From positions 2,473-29,801 of the forward strand of contig MGDX01000005.1 of the NCBI GenBank assembly GCA_001791035.1: DNA of 27,329 nt, in the 5' to 3' direction. The stretch is from Candidatus Uhrbacteria bacterium RIFCSPHIGHO2_02_FULL_53_13 (lineage in GTDB: Bacteria; Patescibacteriota; Patescibacteriia; UBA9934; UBA11717). Numbering within the stretch: position 1 is the stretch's first letter; each line of letters begins with the position of its first letter. This document shows positions 7,491 to 13,895 of the stretch, piece by piece. The notes beneath the pieces were generated by a model that saw only the letters and a program-made list of their open reading frames with translations, did no database searches and was not told the DNA's origin. The position numbers and the translations under genes were made by a program.

Positions 7491-7755
7491 ATTTCACAGG
7501 ATCAAATCCACCATTGCTGAACGGATTGCAGCGCAGAATGCGCCAAACGCTCATCGCGACGCCTATCGTAAGACCACGCGTTCGGATGGCCTCATGTCCG
7601 TACTCTGAACATGTCGGCGTGAATCGGCAATAACCATGTGGATATAAATGACGTGGAAAACCGTGGTCGGGCGAAAGTGTTTGTTGATATAGACGAATCA
7701 GTGCCATAGCTGAAAGCCGAGGCAGGAAAACAAGCGTCGCGCTAAATCTATTCAT
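7489..7755 (-). CDS. yidD: Membrane protein insertion efficiency factor YidD
   Basis: An 88-residue member of the YidD family, which sits at the inner face of the membrane and assists YidC/Sec insertion. Family hallmarks are ALIRLYQQTLSPDHG, the CRFTPTCSEYGHEAIRTRG block with its two Cys, and the RCNPFSNGGFDPV end. The start overlaps the end of rnpA by 8 bp, the conserved rpmH-rnpA-yidD order, so the two are translationally coupled. The stop codon lies at the border of a REP-like repeat. Confidence 0.95.
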   Translation of the reverse strand: MNRFSATLVFLPRLSAMALIRLYQQTLSPDHGFPRHLYPHGYCRFTPTCSEYGHEAIRTRGLTIGVAMSVWRILRCNPFSNGGFDPVK

Positions 7756-8089
7756 AAAGCCGTGCTTTGCGAAGAGCGCTCAACACCGAACGTTCAAGGT
7801 CGGCGTACGTTGCAGAGAGAGCATTCGGCTTTGCGATCACAGCGACGTCAAACCCAGGCGTCACGTGCGCAAGGTGCATATTCAAAATAGCGCGAATCCG
7901 TCGCCGAATCCGATTGCGCTTGTATGCACGCTTATGTACTTTTGTGCCCACCACCACCACGAATCGGCTCTCCTCAAAGCTGTTTTTGCGTACCTTAACG
8001 CCGACAAACCCATCAAACACTCCTTTTCCCCTTTGAAAGAGTTTTTTGATTTCCATCTCTTTTTTGAGTCGGTGTTCGCGTGGGAGCAT
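7748..8089 (-). CDS. rnpA: Ribonuclease P protein component
   Basis: A 113-residue basic protein that binds the catalytic RNA of RNase P and helps cleave tRNA 5' leaders. It begins MLPREHRLKKEMEIKKLFQRG and has the RNR motif in KRAYKRNRIRRRIRAIL, the RNA-binding signature of the family, followed by VAVIAKPNALSATYADLE. A promoter (TTGCTT-N17-CATAAT on minus) ends 6 nt before the ATG at 8089, so the mRNA is predicted leaderless. That promoter lies largely inside a palindromic repeat separating rnpA from rpmH. Confidence 0.96.
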   Translation of the reverse strand: MLPREHRLKKEMEIKKLFQRGKGVFDGFVGVKVRKNSFEESRFVVVVGTKVHKRAYKRNRIRRRIRAILNMHLAHVTPGFDVAVIAKPNALSATYADLERSVLSALRKARLYE

Positions 8090-8095
8090 ATCTCT

Positions 8096-8124
8096 ATTAT
8101 GTCATTGCAAACAACGTGAAGCAA
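8096..8124 (-). promoter_or_regulatory. Leaderless rnpA promoter embedded in a repeat
   Basis: On minus, TTGCTT (8119-8124), a 17-nt spacer and CATAAT (8096-8101). Six nt separate the -10 box from the rnpA ATG. The -35 box and spacer are the arm of the palindromic repeat at 8101-8166. Confidence 0.6.
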
Positions 8125-8166
8125 TCTCGTGCTAGCGTGAGATTGCTTCGCCATGCTTGCAATGAC
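8101..8166. repeat. Palindromic REP-like repeat between rpmH and rnpA
   Basis: GTCATTGCAA (8101-8110) pairs with TTGCAATGAC (8157-8166), and GAAGCAATCTC (8118-8128) pairs with GAGATTGCTTC (8139-8149). It belongs to the same dispersed family as 7400-7490 and 11237-11406. Confidence 0.8.
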
Positions 8167-8207
8167 GGTCTGGAATTAGGCGCCGCAATGACAACATTAG
8201 CAAAGAA

Positions 8208-8222
8208 CCCATCAATGATGGG
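8208..8222 (-). terminator. Terminator-like hairpin after rpmH
   Basis: CCCATC (8208-8213) and GATGGG (8217-8222) around a 3-nt loop; read on minus it is followed by TTCTTTGC. It lies just behind the rpmH stop and would separate rpmH from rnpA. Confidence 0.55.
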
Positions 8223-8225
8223 CTC

Positions 8226-8363
8226 TTATACTGTCAAACGCTTTCGTCCACGGGCGCGGCGTCGTTTGAGGACATTACGGCCGCCTGGGCTTCGCATACG
8301 CTTCAAAAAGCCATGCACGCGCAGTCGGTGCTTTTTCTTTGGCTGGTAGGTTCGCTTTGGCAT
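8226..8363 (-). CDS. rpmH: Ribosomal protein bL34
   Basis: A 45-residue protein found by reading the minus strand between rnpA and the zinc-ribbon gene. It starts MPKRTYQPKKKHRLRVHGF, then carries MRSPGGRNVLKRRRARGRKRLTV, the canonical L34 pattern, a highly basic protein of the large ribosomal subunit. It lies upstream of rnpA in the usual order but is separated by a hairpin and a repeat. Confidence 0.96.
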   Translation of the reverse strand: MPKRTYQPKKKHRLRVHGFLKRMRSPGGRNVLKRRRARGRKRLTV

Positions 8364-8440
8364 ACTCGGGATTACGAAAACTGTGGCGGAACTATAGCGT
8401 ACGGGGATAAAACTGTCAATCGAAATGGTACAATGCTTTC

Positions 8441-8839
8441 ATGGAGCAGAATCTCAAAAAGGTGTGTCCAGAGTGCTTTTCGAAGCTCAAAGAGCTTCAA
8501 AAACTGTGCCAAGGATGCGGGTATAAAATTGAACTGGTCACGGCAGACGAGGAAATTGAGCGGTTTTTGCGTCGTCCGTCGCCGGGCGGACTCTTGTGGA
8601 CGCAGGCGTATGCGTTTGGTACGCGGCAGTATCTGTGGTTTGTGCTGTCGATTTTGCCTATCACGGGTTTTGTGGCATTGCCGATGATGTTCGCGTTTGG
8701 ACGCCGATGGTCGTGGAGGGTCGGTGGCTGGGGTAGTTTTACTGAATTCAAGGAGCGGCAGGTGTTGATGGATCGAATTGGCATAGCGTGGATTTTGTTT
8801 CTTGTTTTAATCTATCTCTATTTTCGATTTCGCGGTTAA
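8441..8839 (+). CDS. Zinc-ribbon membrane protein, unknown function
   Basis: A 132-residue protein. Residues 9-27 hold a four-Cys zinc ribbon, C-P-E-C and C-Q-G-C, of the type found at the start of many small bacterial membrane proteins. Two membrane helices follow, at about residues 67-87 (LWFVLSILPITGFVALPMMF) and about 112-130 (GIAWILFLVLIYLYF). A TACAAT -10 box (8429-8434) ends 6 nt before the ATG, so the gene is predicted leaderless; the -35 box is poor. It is flanked by rpmH (divergent) and a terminator. The zinc ribbon would face the cytoplasm. Function unknown. Confidence 0.75.
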   Translation: MEQNLKKVCPECFSKLKELQKLCQGCGYKIELVTADEEIERFLRRPSPGGLLWTQAYAFGTRQYLWFVLSILPITGFVALPMMFAFGRRWSWRVGGWGSFTEFKERQVLMDRIGIAWILFLVLIYLYFRFRG

Positions 8840-8847
8840 GTAACGAA

Positions 8848-8867
8848 CACGCCCCAGGCGGGGCGTG
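8848..8867. terminator. Hairpin between convergent genes
   Basis: CACGCCCC (8848-8855), AGGC loop, GGGGCGTG (8860-8867). T-runs are short on both sides. It separates two convergent genes and probably ends both. Confidence 0.6.
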
Positions 8868-8877
8868 AACAAGAAGT

Positions 8878-9372
8878 TCACCGGTGGTTTCTTCGACGGA
8901 CAGTCTTTATACCTTCGGGTACGATTGCGGCGAGCGATCCAATGATCATGCCTGCCGATCCAGTACCTCCCCAAAAAAGCCAAACCACAAGGGTGTTAAG
9001 TTTTGCCAGAGCGTTCTGGAAGGACACTCGGTCGTACTCCGGTCCCATCATGATGGAGCAAACTAATACGGCGTTAAAGAAAAAAACGAAAGTCACGAAA
9101 ATACACACCGTTTCCAGCACTGACATGCTCATTGCCACCAACAGAGCGCGTCGGAACCCCAAAGTGTGATTACGGACATGTTCGCGATTGCGAGCATAAC
9201 CCCACAGGATCGTCGGAATCATTCCAATGAAGAGTACAGGGATCCCTCCAAGCCAGATTAGTGAAGCCAGGAATACGGCGGCTCCGGCCTGTCCCATCAT
9301 GAACGTCTGGAACGCGCATTCAATGGAGGTGTCGCGCCTGTAAACAAACAGGCTTTTCCAAGATTCGCTCAC
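8878..9372 (-). CDS. Polytopic membrane protein, unknown function
   Basis: A 164-residue protein beginning MSESWKSLFVYRRDTS if translation starts at the GTG at 9372, which has GGAG 6 nt upstream. The longer frame back to 9450 adds a Cys-rich stretch that does not look like protein. Three or four membrane helices are visible: AAVFLASLIWLGGIPVLFIG, a middle segment SVLETVCIFVTFVFFFNAVLV, and TLVVWLFWGGTGSAGMIIGS. I see no catalytic motif. It sits alone between a shared terminator and comM. Confidence 0.65.
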   Translation of the reverse strand: MSESWKSLFVYRRDTSIECAFQTFMMGQAGAAVFLASLIWLGGIPVLFIGMIPTILWGYARNREHVRNHTLGFRRALLVAMSMSVLETVCIFVTFVFFFNAVLVCSIMMGPEYDRVSFQNALAKLNTLVVWLFWGGTGSAGMIIGSLAAIVPEGIKTVRRRNHR

Positions 9373-9465
9373 GGTGTTCTCCAAACAGCACCAAAGAAGT
9401 GTGCATACATGTGTGCAGTCTTCATAGCAATTCCGTGAGAAACGTATCATGGAAGTGTGTGTATG

Positions 9466-10977
9466 TCAACGCACATTCGGCTCTCGGAGCTGGAGCGCTT
9501 CGGCCATACACCCCTTGGTGACAGACGAGAACTTGGCAAGGTCGGCAATGGTTTGTGCGATTCGAATCGTGCGAATGTACGCGCGTGTGGAAAGTTTGAG
9601 GGCGCTCGCGGCTGTTTGCAACATCGCATCGGCGTCATCATCCACGGTGCAGTACCGCTTGATGGCAGAGAGCGACAAATCGGCATTGCAAATGAGCTGT
9701 GTTGCGCTATATCGGCGCTCCTGAATATTGCGAGCGTCCTGAACGCGCGCCTGCACAACATTGGATGACTCACCGGCGTGCGCGGACGCCACGTCTTTTA
9801 CGTCAATGCGCGGCACATGTGTAAACACGTCTATGCGATCGAGAAATGGTCCGGAGAGCTTTCGCTGGTATCGCGCAATGTTGACCGGCGAGCAAATGCA
9901 CGGCTTTGACGAGTCGGTCGAATAGCCGCACGGACAGGGGTTCATGGCGCCCACGAGCGTAAAGCGCGCCGGATATTCAACCGTACCGGCAACGCGCGAA
10001 ATGGTCACCGTCCCCTCTTCGAGCGGTTGGCGCAGATCCTCAAGGACGTGGCTTGGAAACTCGGCAATCTCGTCGAGGAACAGGACACCGCGGTGGGCGA
10101 GGCTGATTTCTCCCGGACGAAGATTGGAGCCGCCGCCAATCAAAGCGATACCGCTTGCCGTGTGGTGCGGAGCGCGAAAGGGACGCTCTTTGACGTATCC
10201 GTATTTGAGGCGTCCGGCGACGGAATGAATCGCCGTAACCTCGAGCGATTCTTGTTTTGTGAGCGTCGGCAAAATGGTGGCGAGTGAACGCGCCAACAGT
10301 GTCTTTCCCGATCCCGGGGGTCCTGACATGAGTACGTTATGACCTCCCGCGGCCGCGATTTCAAGCGCGCGTTTGGCGTGAGCGTGGCCGCGGATTTGCG
10401 ACAAATCAAACGTGTGCGTGCGTGATGACACGGTAAATGTGGTTGACGGTTGAGGCTCGATCGTCTGCATACCGACTAAGTGCGCGACGAGCGAGTTGAG
10501 GTGGCTCACGCCAATGACGTCAATGCCATCGATACACGCTGCCTCTTTGGCGTTTTTTGCAGGAACAATGACGTGCTTCATTCCAAGTGAGTGGGCGAGC
10601 TTAGCCATTAAAAGAGCTCCGTTCACTTTGCGAATCGTGCCGTCAAGACCTAGTTCGCCAAACGCCAACAGGTGTTTACAGCAATCCTGCGGGAGAATGC
10701 CCTGCTCAATCAACAAGCCGAGCGCCATGGGAAGGTCGTAGAGCGTGCCGGTTTTTTGCAAATGCGCAGGAGCCAAGTTGACGAGGATGCGATAGCGCGG
10801 GTAGTCGAATTTGCACTGTTTGAACGCCGATTCAATGCGGCCGCTCGATTCGCGTACCGACCGACCTGGGAGTCCGACGATGTGAAATGCTTTGAGACCA
10901 AAATGAATATCGACCTCGACAAACACAGAGTCGACATGAAGGCCGTTGATGGCGGCCGAACGAATTGTTGTTGACAT
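9466..10977 (-). CDS. comM: YifB/ComM-family AAA+ ATPase (Mg-chelatase-like)
   Basis: A 503-residue protein of the YifB/ComM family. ComM has been described as a hexameric helicase promoting branch migration during natural transformation. An N-terminal Lon-protease-like fold (about 1-180) includes GLPGRSVRESSGRIESA and the ILVNLAPAHLQKTG block. The AAA+ domain has Walker A GPPGSGKT (about 218), Walker B GVLFLDEIAEF, and the family signature VGAMNPCPCGY followed by a Cys pair. A C-terminal Mg-chelatase-type helical domain ends the protein (RAYIRTIRIAQTIADL). CPR bacteria often keep competence genes, so DNA uptake is a plausible role, though not shown here. Confidence 0.93.
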   Translation of the reverse strand: MSTTIRSAAINGLHVDSVFVEVDIHFGLKAFHIVGLPGRSVRESSGRIESAFKQCKFDYPRYRILVNLAPAHLQKTGTLYDLPMALGLLIEQGILPQDCCKHLLAFGELGLDGTIRKVNGALLMAKLAHSLGMKHVIVPAKNAKEAACIDGIDVIGVSHLNSLVAHLVGMQTIEPQPSTTFTVSSRTHTFDLSQIRGHAHAKRALEIAAAGGHNVLMSGPPGSGKTLLARSLATILPTLTKQESLEVTAIHSVAGRLKYGYVKERPFRAPHHTASGIALIGGGSNLRPGEISLAHRGVLFLDEIAEFPSHVLEDLRQPLEEGTVTISRVAGTVEYPARFTLVGAMNPCPCGYSTDSSKPCICSPVNIARYQRKLSGPFLDRIDVFTHVPRIDVKDVASAHAGESSNVVQARVQDARNIQERRYSATQLICNADLSLSAIKRYCTVDDDADAMLQTAASALKLSTRAYIRTIRIAQTIADLAKFSSVTKGCMAEALQLREPNVR

Positions 10978-11034
10978 ACCAATACCGCTAAAAATAATGA
11001 TGGGGATAGCGGCTTGGTTGCGGGAGCGCCTCTA

Positions 11035-11212
11035 TAGTCATCGCACTATGAAACAGGACTCCATCATTCTTGAAACAGGCAAATTCCTAGCTCTTCGGAA
11101 GAAAAAATCCTCAATGTAGCTACGGCTACATCTGCGGTTTTTTCTCCCTGCAGAGCGTCGGACTTCGCTCTGTTTCAAAAATGCTAATTCCTGTTTCATA
11201 GTGCGATGACTA
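11035..11212. mobile_element. Foldback (MITE-like) element, copy A
   Basis: A 178-bp element that is palindromic along nearly its whole length. The ends are TAGTCATCGCACTATGAAA and its inverse, flanked by TA on both sides (11033-11034 and 11213-11214). The inner part holds the pairing tracts GAAAAAA and TTTTTTC around a hairpin ATGTAGC-TACG-GCTACAT-like core. Copy B at 18609-18787 is the same element in the opposite orientation with paired changes on both arms. TA duplication is typical of IS630/Tc1-mariner-type transposition, so a non-autonomous relative is likely. No transposase gene is inside. Confidence 0.85.
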
Positions 11213-11236
11213 TAGTTCTTTATTTCGAGCACACCT

Positions 11237-11406
11237 CTACTTGTCGTTGCGGGTTCGACGAAGCAACCTGATTTTGGCATAAGATTGCTTCGCGACCTGA
11301 TTCACGGGGCACTCCGGTGCGCACTGCGCACATCGGAGTACCCGTCTCACGGTTCAAACATGCCTCAATGGCACGTTCTTCATCCCGCTCGACCTCGCAA
11401 TGACGG
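11237..11406 (-). repeat. Composite repeat with structured RNA-like core, copy 1
   Basis: The outer ends resemble the REP-like family (GTCGTTGCGGGTTCGAC on the left, CTCGCAATGACG on the right). The core, read on minus, has a stem-loop with loop ATTGA (about 11362-11382), the linker GTGAGACGGG, and a long stem: ACTCCG (11311-11316) with CGGAGT (11334-11339), and GTGCGC (11317-11322) with GCGCAC (11326-11331), with an unpaired AT on one side. The same core with compensating changes occurs at 21957-22065. The right end supplies the last ten codons of lspA. Confidence 0.75.
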
Positions 11407-11868
11407 CAGGAATGTTCTGCTCTTCGTCTGTGATAGCGATGTGTACGCAAGATAGATAATGCCAGCTAAGACAAGACCATCGGAGAGATTCACAACACTG
11501 TGGCCAAACAGCAACAGATAGTCGGTCGTGTGGGCGTCGGCCAAGCGGTCGGTGAGGTTTCCAACACCTCCAAACAAGATAAGAATGAGTCCAACGAGCG
11601 TTGTTACATCTTCTTTACTCCACGCACGGCGTAACCATATGACGCATCCAAGGAGCACAATGAGAGTGATGACAATCACGAGCGGCATAGGAACGGGGAT
11701 GTTCGCTACGAGTCCGGCGTTGTAGTGCAGTAGAATCTCCAAAACACGAGGAAAAATAACAACACTACCGGTGGGGAGTGCTGTTTGAACGGCGACTTTC
11801 GCGACAGCGTCGGCAACCGTGAGGAACGATGCCAGCGTCGTCGCAAACGCAACCTTGTGAAAACTCAT
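11380..11868 (-). CDS. lspA: Lipoprotein signal peptidase (signal peptidase II)
   Basis: A 162-residue inner-membrane aspartyl protease that removes signal peptides from lipidated prolipoproteins. Four hydrophobic segments are visible. Family motifs are HYNAGLVA, then FGGVGNLTDR, whose Asp is the first catalytic residue, and HSVVNLSDGLVLAG, whose Asp is the second. The start overlaps the stop of the DksA-like gene in an ATGA arrangement, so the two are translationally coupled. The final residues FLPSLRGRAG are encoded by the repeat at 11237-11406, so the original C-terminus was probably replaced when the repeat arrived. Confidence 0.92.
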   Translation of the reverse strand: MSFHKVAFATTLASFLTVADAVAKVAVQTALPTGSVVIFPRVLEILLHYNAGLVANIPVPMPLVIVITLIVLLGCVIWLRRAWSKEDVTTLVGLILILFGGVGNLTDRLADAHTTDYLLLFGHSVVNLSDGLVLAGIIYLAYTSLSQTKSRTFLPSLRGRAG

Positions 11869-12239
11869 GCTTCTTTCGTGAACGTCTTTTTACACGCGAT
11901 GCAGGACGATGATGTGGGACGAATCTCAAGACGCTTTGGATCAATCGAGTCTCCGCAGTATTTGCACAAGCCGTAGTCCCCCTTTTTCATACTTGCGAGC
12001 GCCTTTTCAATGTCGCGAAGTGTTTTCTCAAGTTCCGAGCTCACACTCAAATCACTCGTGTACTGCGCAACCTCCGATGCGTTATCATCGTCATCGTCGC
12101 CAACATCTTTATAATCTGCTTCAAAATCAGACTCTGACGTCTGCGGATTTCTATGCGCCATCACGGCAAGCTCCGCTTCGATGCGCGCTTTTTCAACTTC
12201 GAGCTTTTCTTTGATTGCTTGTAGTTGTTTCTTTGTCAT
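11865..12239 (-). CDS. DksA/TraR-family zinc-finger protein
   Basis: A 124-residue protein with an N-terminal helical hairpin (about 1-35, Lys/Glu-rich), an acidic middle (GDDDDDNASE), and a C-terminal four-Cys zinc finger, CKYC followed by CIAC, with the family stretch DYGLCKYCGDSIDPKRLEIRP. DksA-like proteins bind in the RNA polymerase secondary channel and change transcription initiation. The ATG at 12239 has GGGAAG 6 nt upstream. It is the first gene of a two-gene operon with lspA, led by a TTGACA-N17-TAGATT promoter. Confidence 0.92.
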   Translation of the reverse strand: MTKKQLQAIKEKLEVEKARIEAELAVMAHRNPQTSESDFEADYKDVGDDDDDNASEVAQYTSDLSVSSELEKTLRDIEKALASMKKGDYGLCKYCGDSIDPKRLEIRPTSSSCIACKKTFTKEA

Positions 12240-12283
12240 AGATCACTTCCCATTACATGATTTTCACAAACATATTCTATCAG

Positions 12284-12312
12284 AATCTACATCGCTTGAT
12301 TCGACATGTCAA
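12284..12312 (-). promoter_or_regulatory. Promoter of the dksA-like/lspA operon
   Basis: On minus, TTGACA (12307-12312), a 17-nt spacer and TAGATT (12284-12289). The leader is about 40 nt. Confidence 0.75.
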
Positions 12313-12349
12313 CGCCATTCTAGTCTCAAAACCTCCAGCCTCTATTTTT

Positions 12350-12373
12350 CAAACAAACAAGCCGCAACGGCTT
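12350..12373 (-). terminator. Terminator of the 12.4-12.7 kb transcript
   Basis: Read on minus: AAGCCG-TTG-CGGCTT (12373 down to 12359) followed by GTTTGTTTG. It closes the unit that starts at the promoter 12705-12733 and lies upstream of the next promoter. Confidence 0.7.
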
Positions 12374-12698
12374 TAGTTTGAGTTTATGTCCGTGCGGCTC
12401 GGAGAGTCGCTGATCGGTTCGAGTGGGAACCGGGTTGTGGCGAAATGCTCGATTTCGACACGACGCGGCTCCCAAAACCGGAGCGAAAGTTGAAGTTTCC
12501 TCACTACCACCCATTCGGTTCGCCGCACCTCCTTTATCGGATTCTTTTTGCGGGTCACCTTGGTGTGCGTACAGGGCACATTTTTGGATGTTTGTTTTAC
12601 TCAATGAGTAGTATTGAGGAGAGGAATGGACCTGTACCCTTTTGTGTAGGTGCATTCCCCTGTGGTAGGGGTTTTGAAAGAACGAGTTTGAAGGGTAC
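12374..12698 (-). ncRNA. Candidate structured RNA or structured leader with a short ORF
   Basis: A ~330-nt unit from a clear promoter to a clear terminator. The predicted 5' end forms helix GTACCCTT (12698-12691) with AAGGGTAC (12641-12634), enclosing the stem CCCC/GGGG (12668-12671 with 12657-12660). Further on, hairpin TGTGC/GCACA (12580-12564) exposes a 7-nt loop CCTGTAC, complementary to GTACAGG at 12637-12631, which overlaps the first helix; the two pairings exclude each other. A perfect AAAGGAGGTG follows near 12527-12536. Two overlapping short frames exist: 12373-12579 (68 aa, GTG start) and one from an ATG near 12511 that runs through the terminator. I could not match it to RNase P RNA, tmRNA or SRP RNA. 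Confidence 0.5.
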
Positions 12699-12704
12699 AC
12701 GCAC

Positions 12705-12733
12705 ATAGTAGCACGTTGAACACCAAATGTCAA
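12705..12733 (-). promoter_or_regulatory. Promoter of the 12.4-12.7 kb transcript
   Basis: On minus, TTGACA (12728-12733), a 17-nt spacer and TACTAT (12705-12710), predicting a 5' end at about 12698, exactly where the first helix begins. Confidence 0.75.
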
Positions 12734-12796
12734 CGCTGTAATCTAGCTTTTATTAGCCAAAAAATGCTTTCACAAAACATAAATGTGCACATGAGT

Positions 12797-12853
12797 TGTG
12801 GATAAGTTTACACTTGTCCACAAATTGATCAGGTTGTTAGCAGTTTATCCACA
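12797..12853. other. Cluster of three DnaA boxes
   Basis: Two perfect boxes, TTATCCACA on minus at 12797-12805 and on plus at 12845-12853, flank a TTGTCCACA variant at 12814-12822. AT-rich sequence lies next to them (12735-12790). This could be part of the origin, a DnaA-titration site, or a DnaA-regulated element. Confidence 0.65.
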
Positions 12854-12869
12854 GTAGTGTAGACAAACT

Positions 12870-13895
12870 CTACTTTACGCAAACGGTAACTCTATTTCTT
12901 GACTGTGTGACAAAAATAGGATTTGGCCAAGCTTCGCTATCAATCAATTGATAAAACCAAATTGGTTTTTTCCCGCACACCTTGTTTGTCAACAGTTGTG
13001 TAGACAAAAGTGCAGATTGTGTCTTGTTGTCGTTTGTGGAGAAAAATGAGCCTGCGTGTTGTAGAATTGTCCACTTTTTGTCCCCTGCTTGAATTGTTGT
13101 AATAGTTCCATCACCAATCGAGCCATCGGATACGTTGACATTGGAATTTGGTACAAGTGCTCGATAGATCGTCCCATCGGGAAGGGTTCTTTGCTGTGTT
13201 TCAGGACTTTGTCGTGCAACGATGTTCGATAATACTTTAACAATAGTTTCTTTTTTAGTCGCCGTGTCAAAGCTCATGTTTATTATGTCGCTAGAATAAG
13301 TGAACAGATCAAATTCTAGATCGCTTTGGCTAAATGTGGACAAGTCGTGAGGGAGTTCATCACATTCGTCAGGGCATTTTGCGCGGATTCCAGACATGGC
13401 GTCTTTATTCCAGAGAGTAGTAATGGTCTTGTTTTTGCTTGCAAGAGGTGTGAACAAGCCTTTTTGGCTACGAAAAAGTGGAATGGTTGCTTGGCGAGAG
13501 TCTGTACTTATGGAAACCGTCCCAATCATGTTCGGAAGGAACCATCCGTGAGCTCGTGAGGCTTCAGTGACTACAGATTCGCGCTGTGAATCGGGGATAG
13601 TGGCGATATTGCCACTGTTGTAGACAACAATCGTACGATGATCGCCTGAAATGGAAAACGCGTCGAGAATTTGTGGCAAAACCACCTCATTGGCTGGTCG
13701 ATTGAGGCTAATGACGGCCGCAACATCCATTGAAAGAATTGGGTGATCCCCAACATCTTGTCCATTTTCCGGTAAAGCCGTTTGACTCCAACGGACGCCA
13801 AGATAAGCAATGAGGGTAATGAACAAAATAACAACACCGCGGCGTACAAAATCGCCGCGTGCCGTGTTGTTTGTATTGTTGCTCATGCTAGCCAT
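12870..13895 (-). CDS. Membrane-anchored extracytoplasmic protein, unknown function
   Basis: A 341-residue protein if translation starts at the ATG at 13895, which has GAGGTG 7 nt upstream; the ATG at 13886 is also possible. It overlaps the end of pnp by 8 bp, so it is coupled to pnp. After a short polar start, one membrane helix (about residues 17-36, RGVVILFITLIAYLGVRW) anchors a large domain outside. The domain has Cys residues at AKCPDECDEL and two more near the C-terminus (KVCGKK and VTVCVK), possibly disulphides. No family was recognised. Asn- and Thr-rich stretches suggest an exported protein. Confidence 0.75.
   Translation of the reverse strand: MASMSNNTNNTARGDFVRRGVVILFITLIAYLGVRWSQTALPENGQDVGDHPILSMDVAAVISLNRPANEVVLPQILDAFSISGDHRTIVVYNSGNIATIPDSQRESVVTEASRAHGWFLPNMIGTVSISTDSRQATIPLFRSQKGLFTPLASKNKTITTLWNKDAMSGIRAKCPDECDELPHDLSTFSQSDLEFDLFTYSSDIINMSFDTATKKETIVKVLSNIVARQSPETQQRTLPDGTIYRALVPNSNVNVSDGSIGDGTITTIQAGDKKWTILQHAGSFFSTNDNKTQSALLSTQLLTNKVCGKKPIWFYQLIDSEAWPNPIFVTQSRNRVTVCVK

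Noticed and set aside
7400..11406. CRISPR array
   Set aside because: The repeats are dispersed, palindromic and not regularly spaced; no cas genes are present.
12374..12698. RNase P RNA, tmRNA or SRP RNA
   Set aside because: Size fits the first two, but the conserved core segments, the tRNA-like CCA end and the SRP GGAAG/GGUCAGG features are absent.
12445..12708. 87-codon plus frame in the 12.4-12.7 kb unit
   Set aside because: No promoter or ribosome binding site on plus; promoter and terminator signals point to minus-strand transcription.
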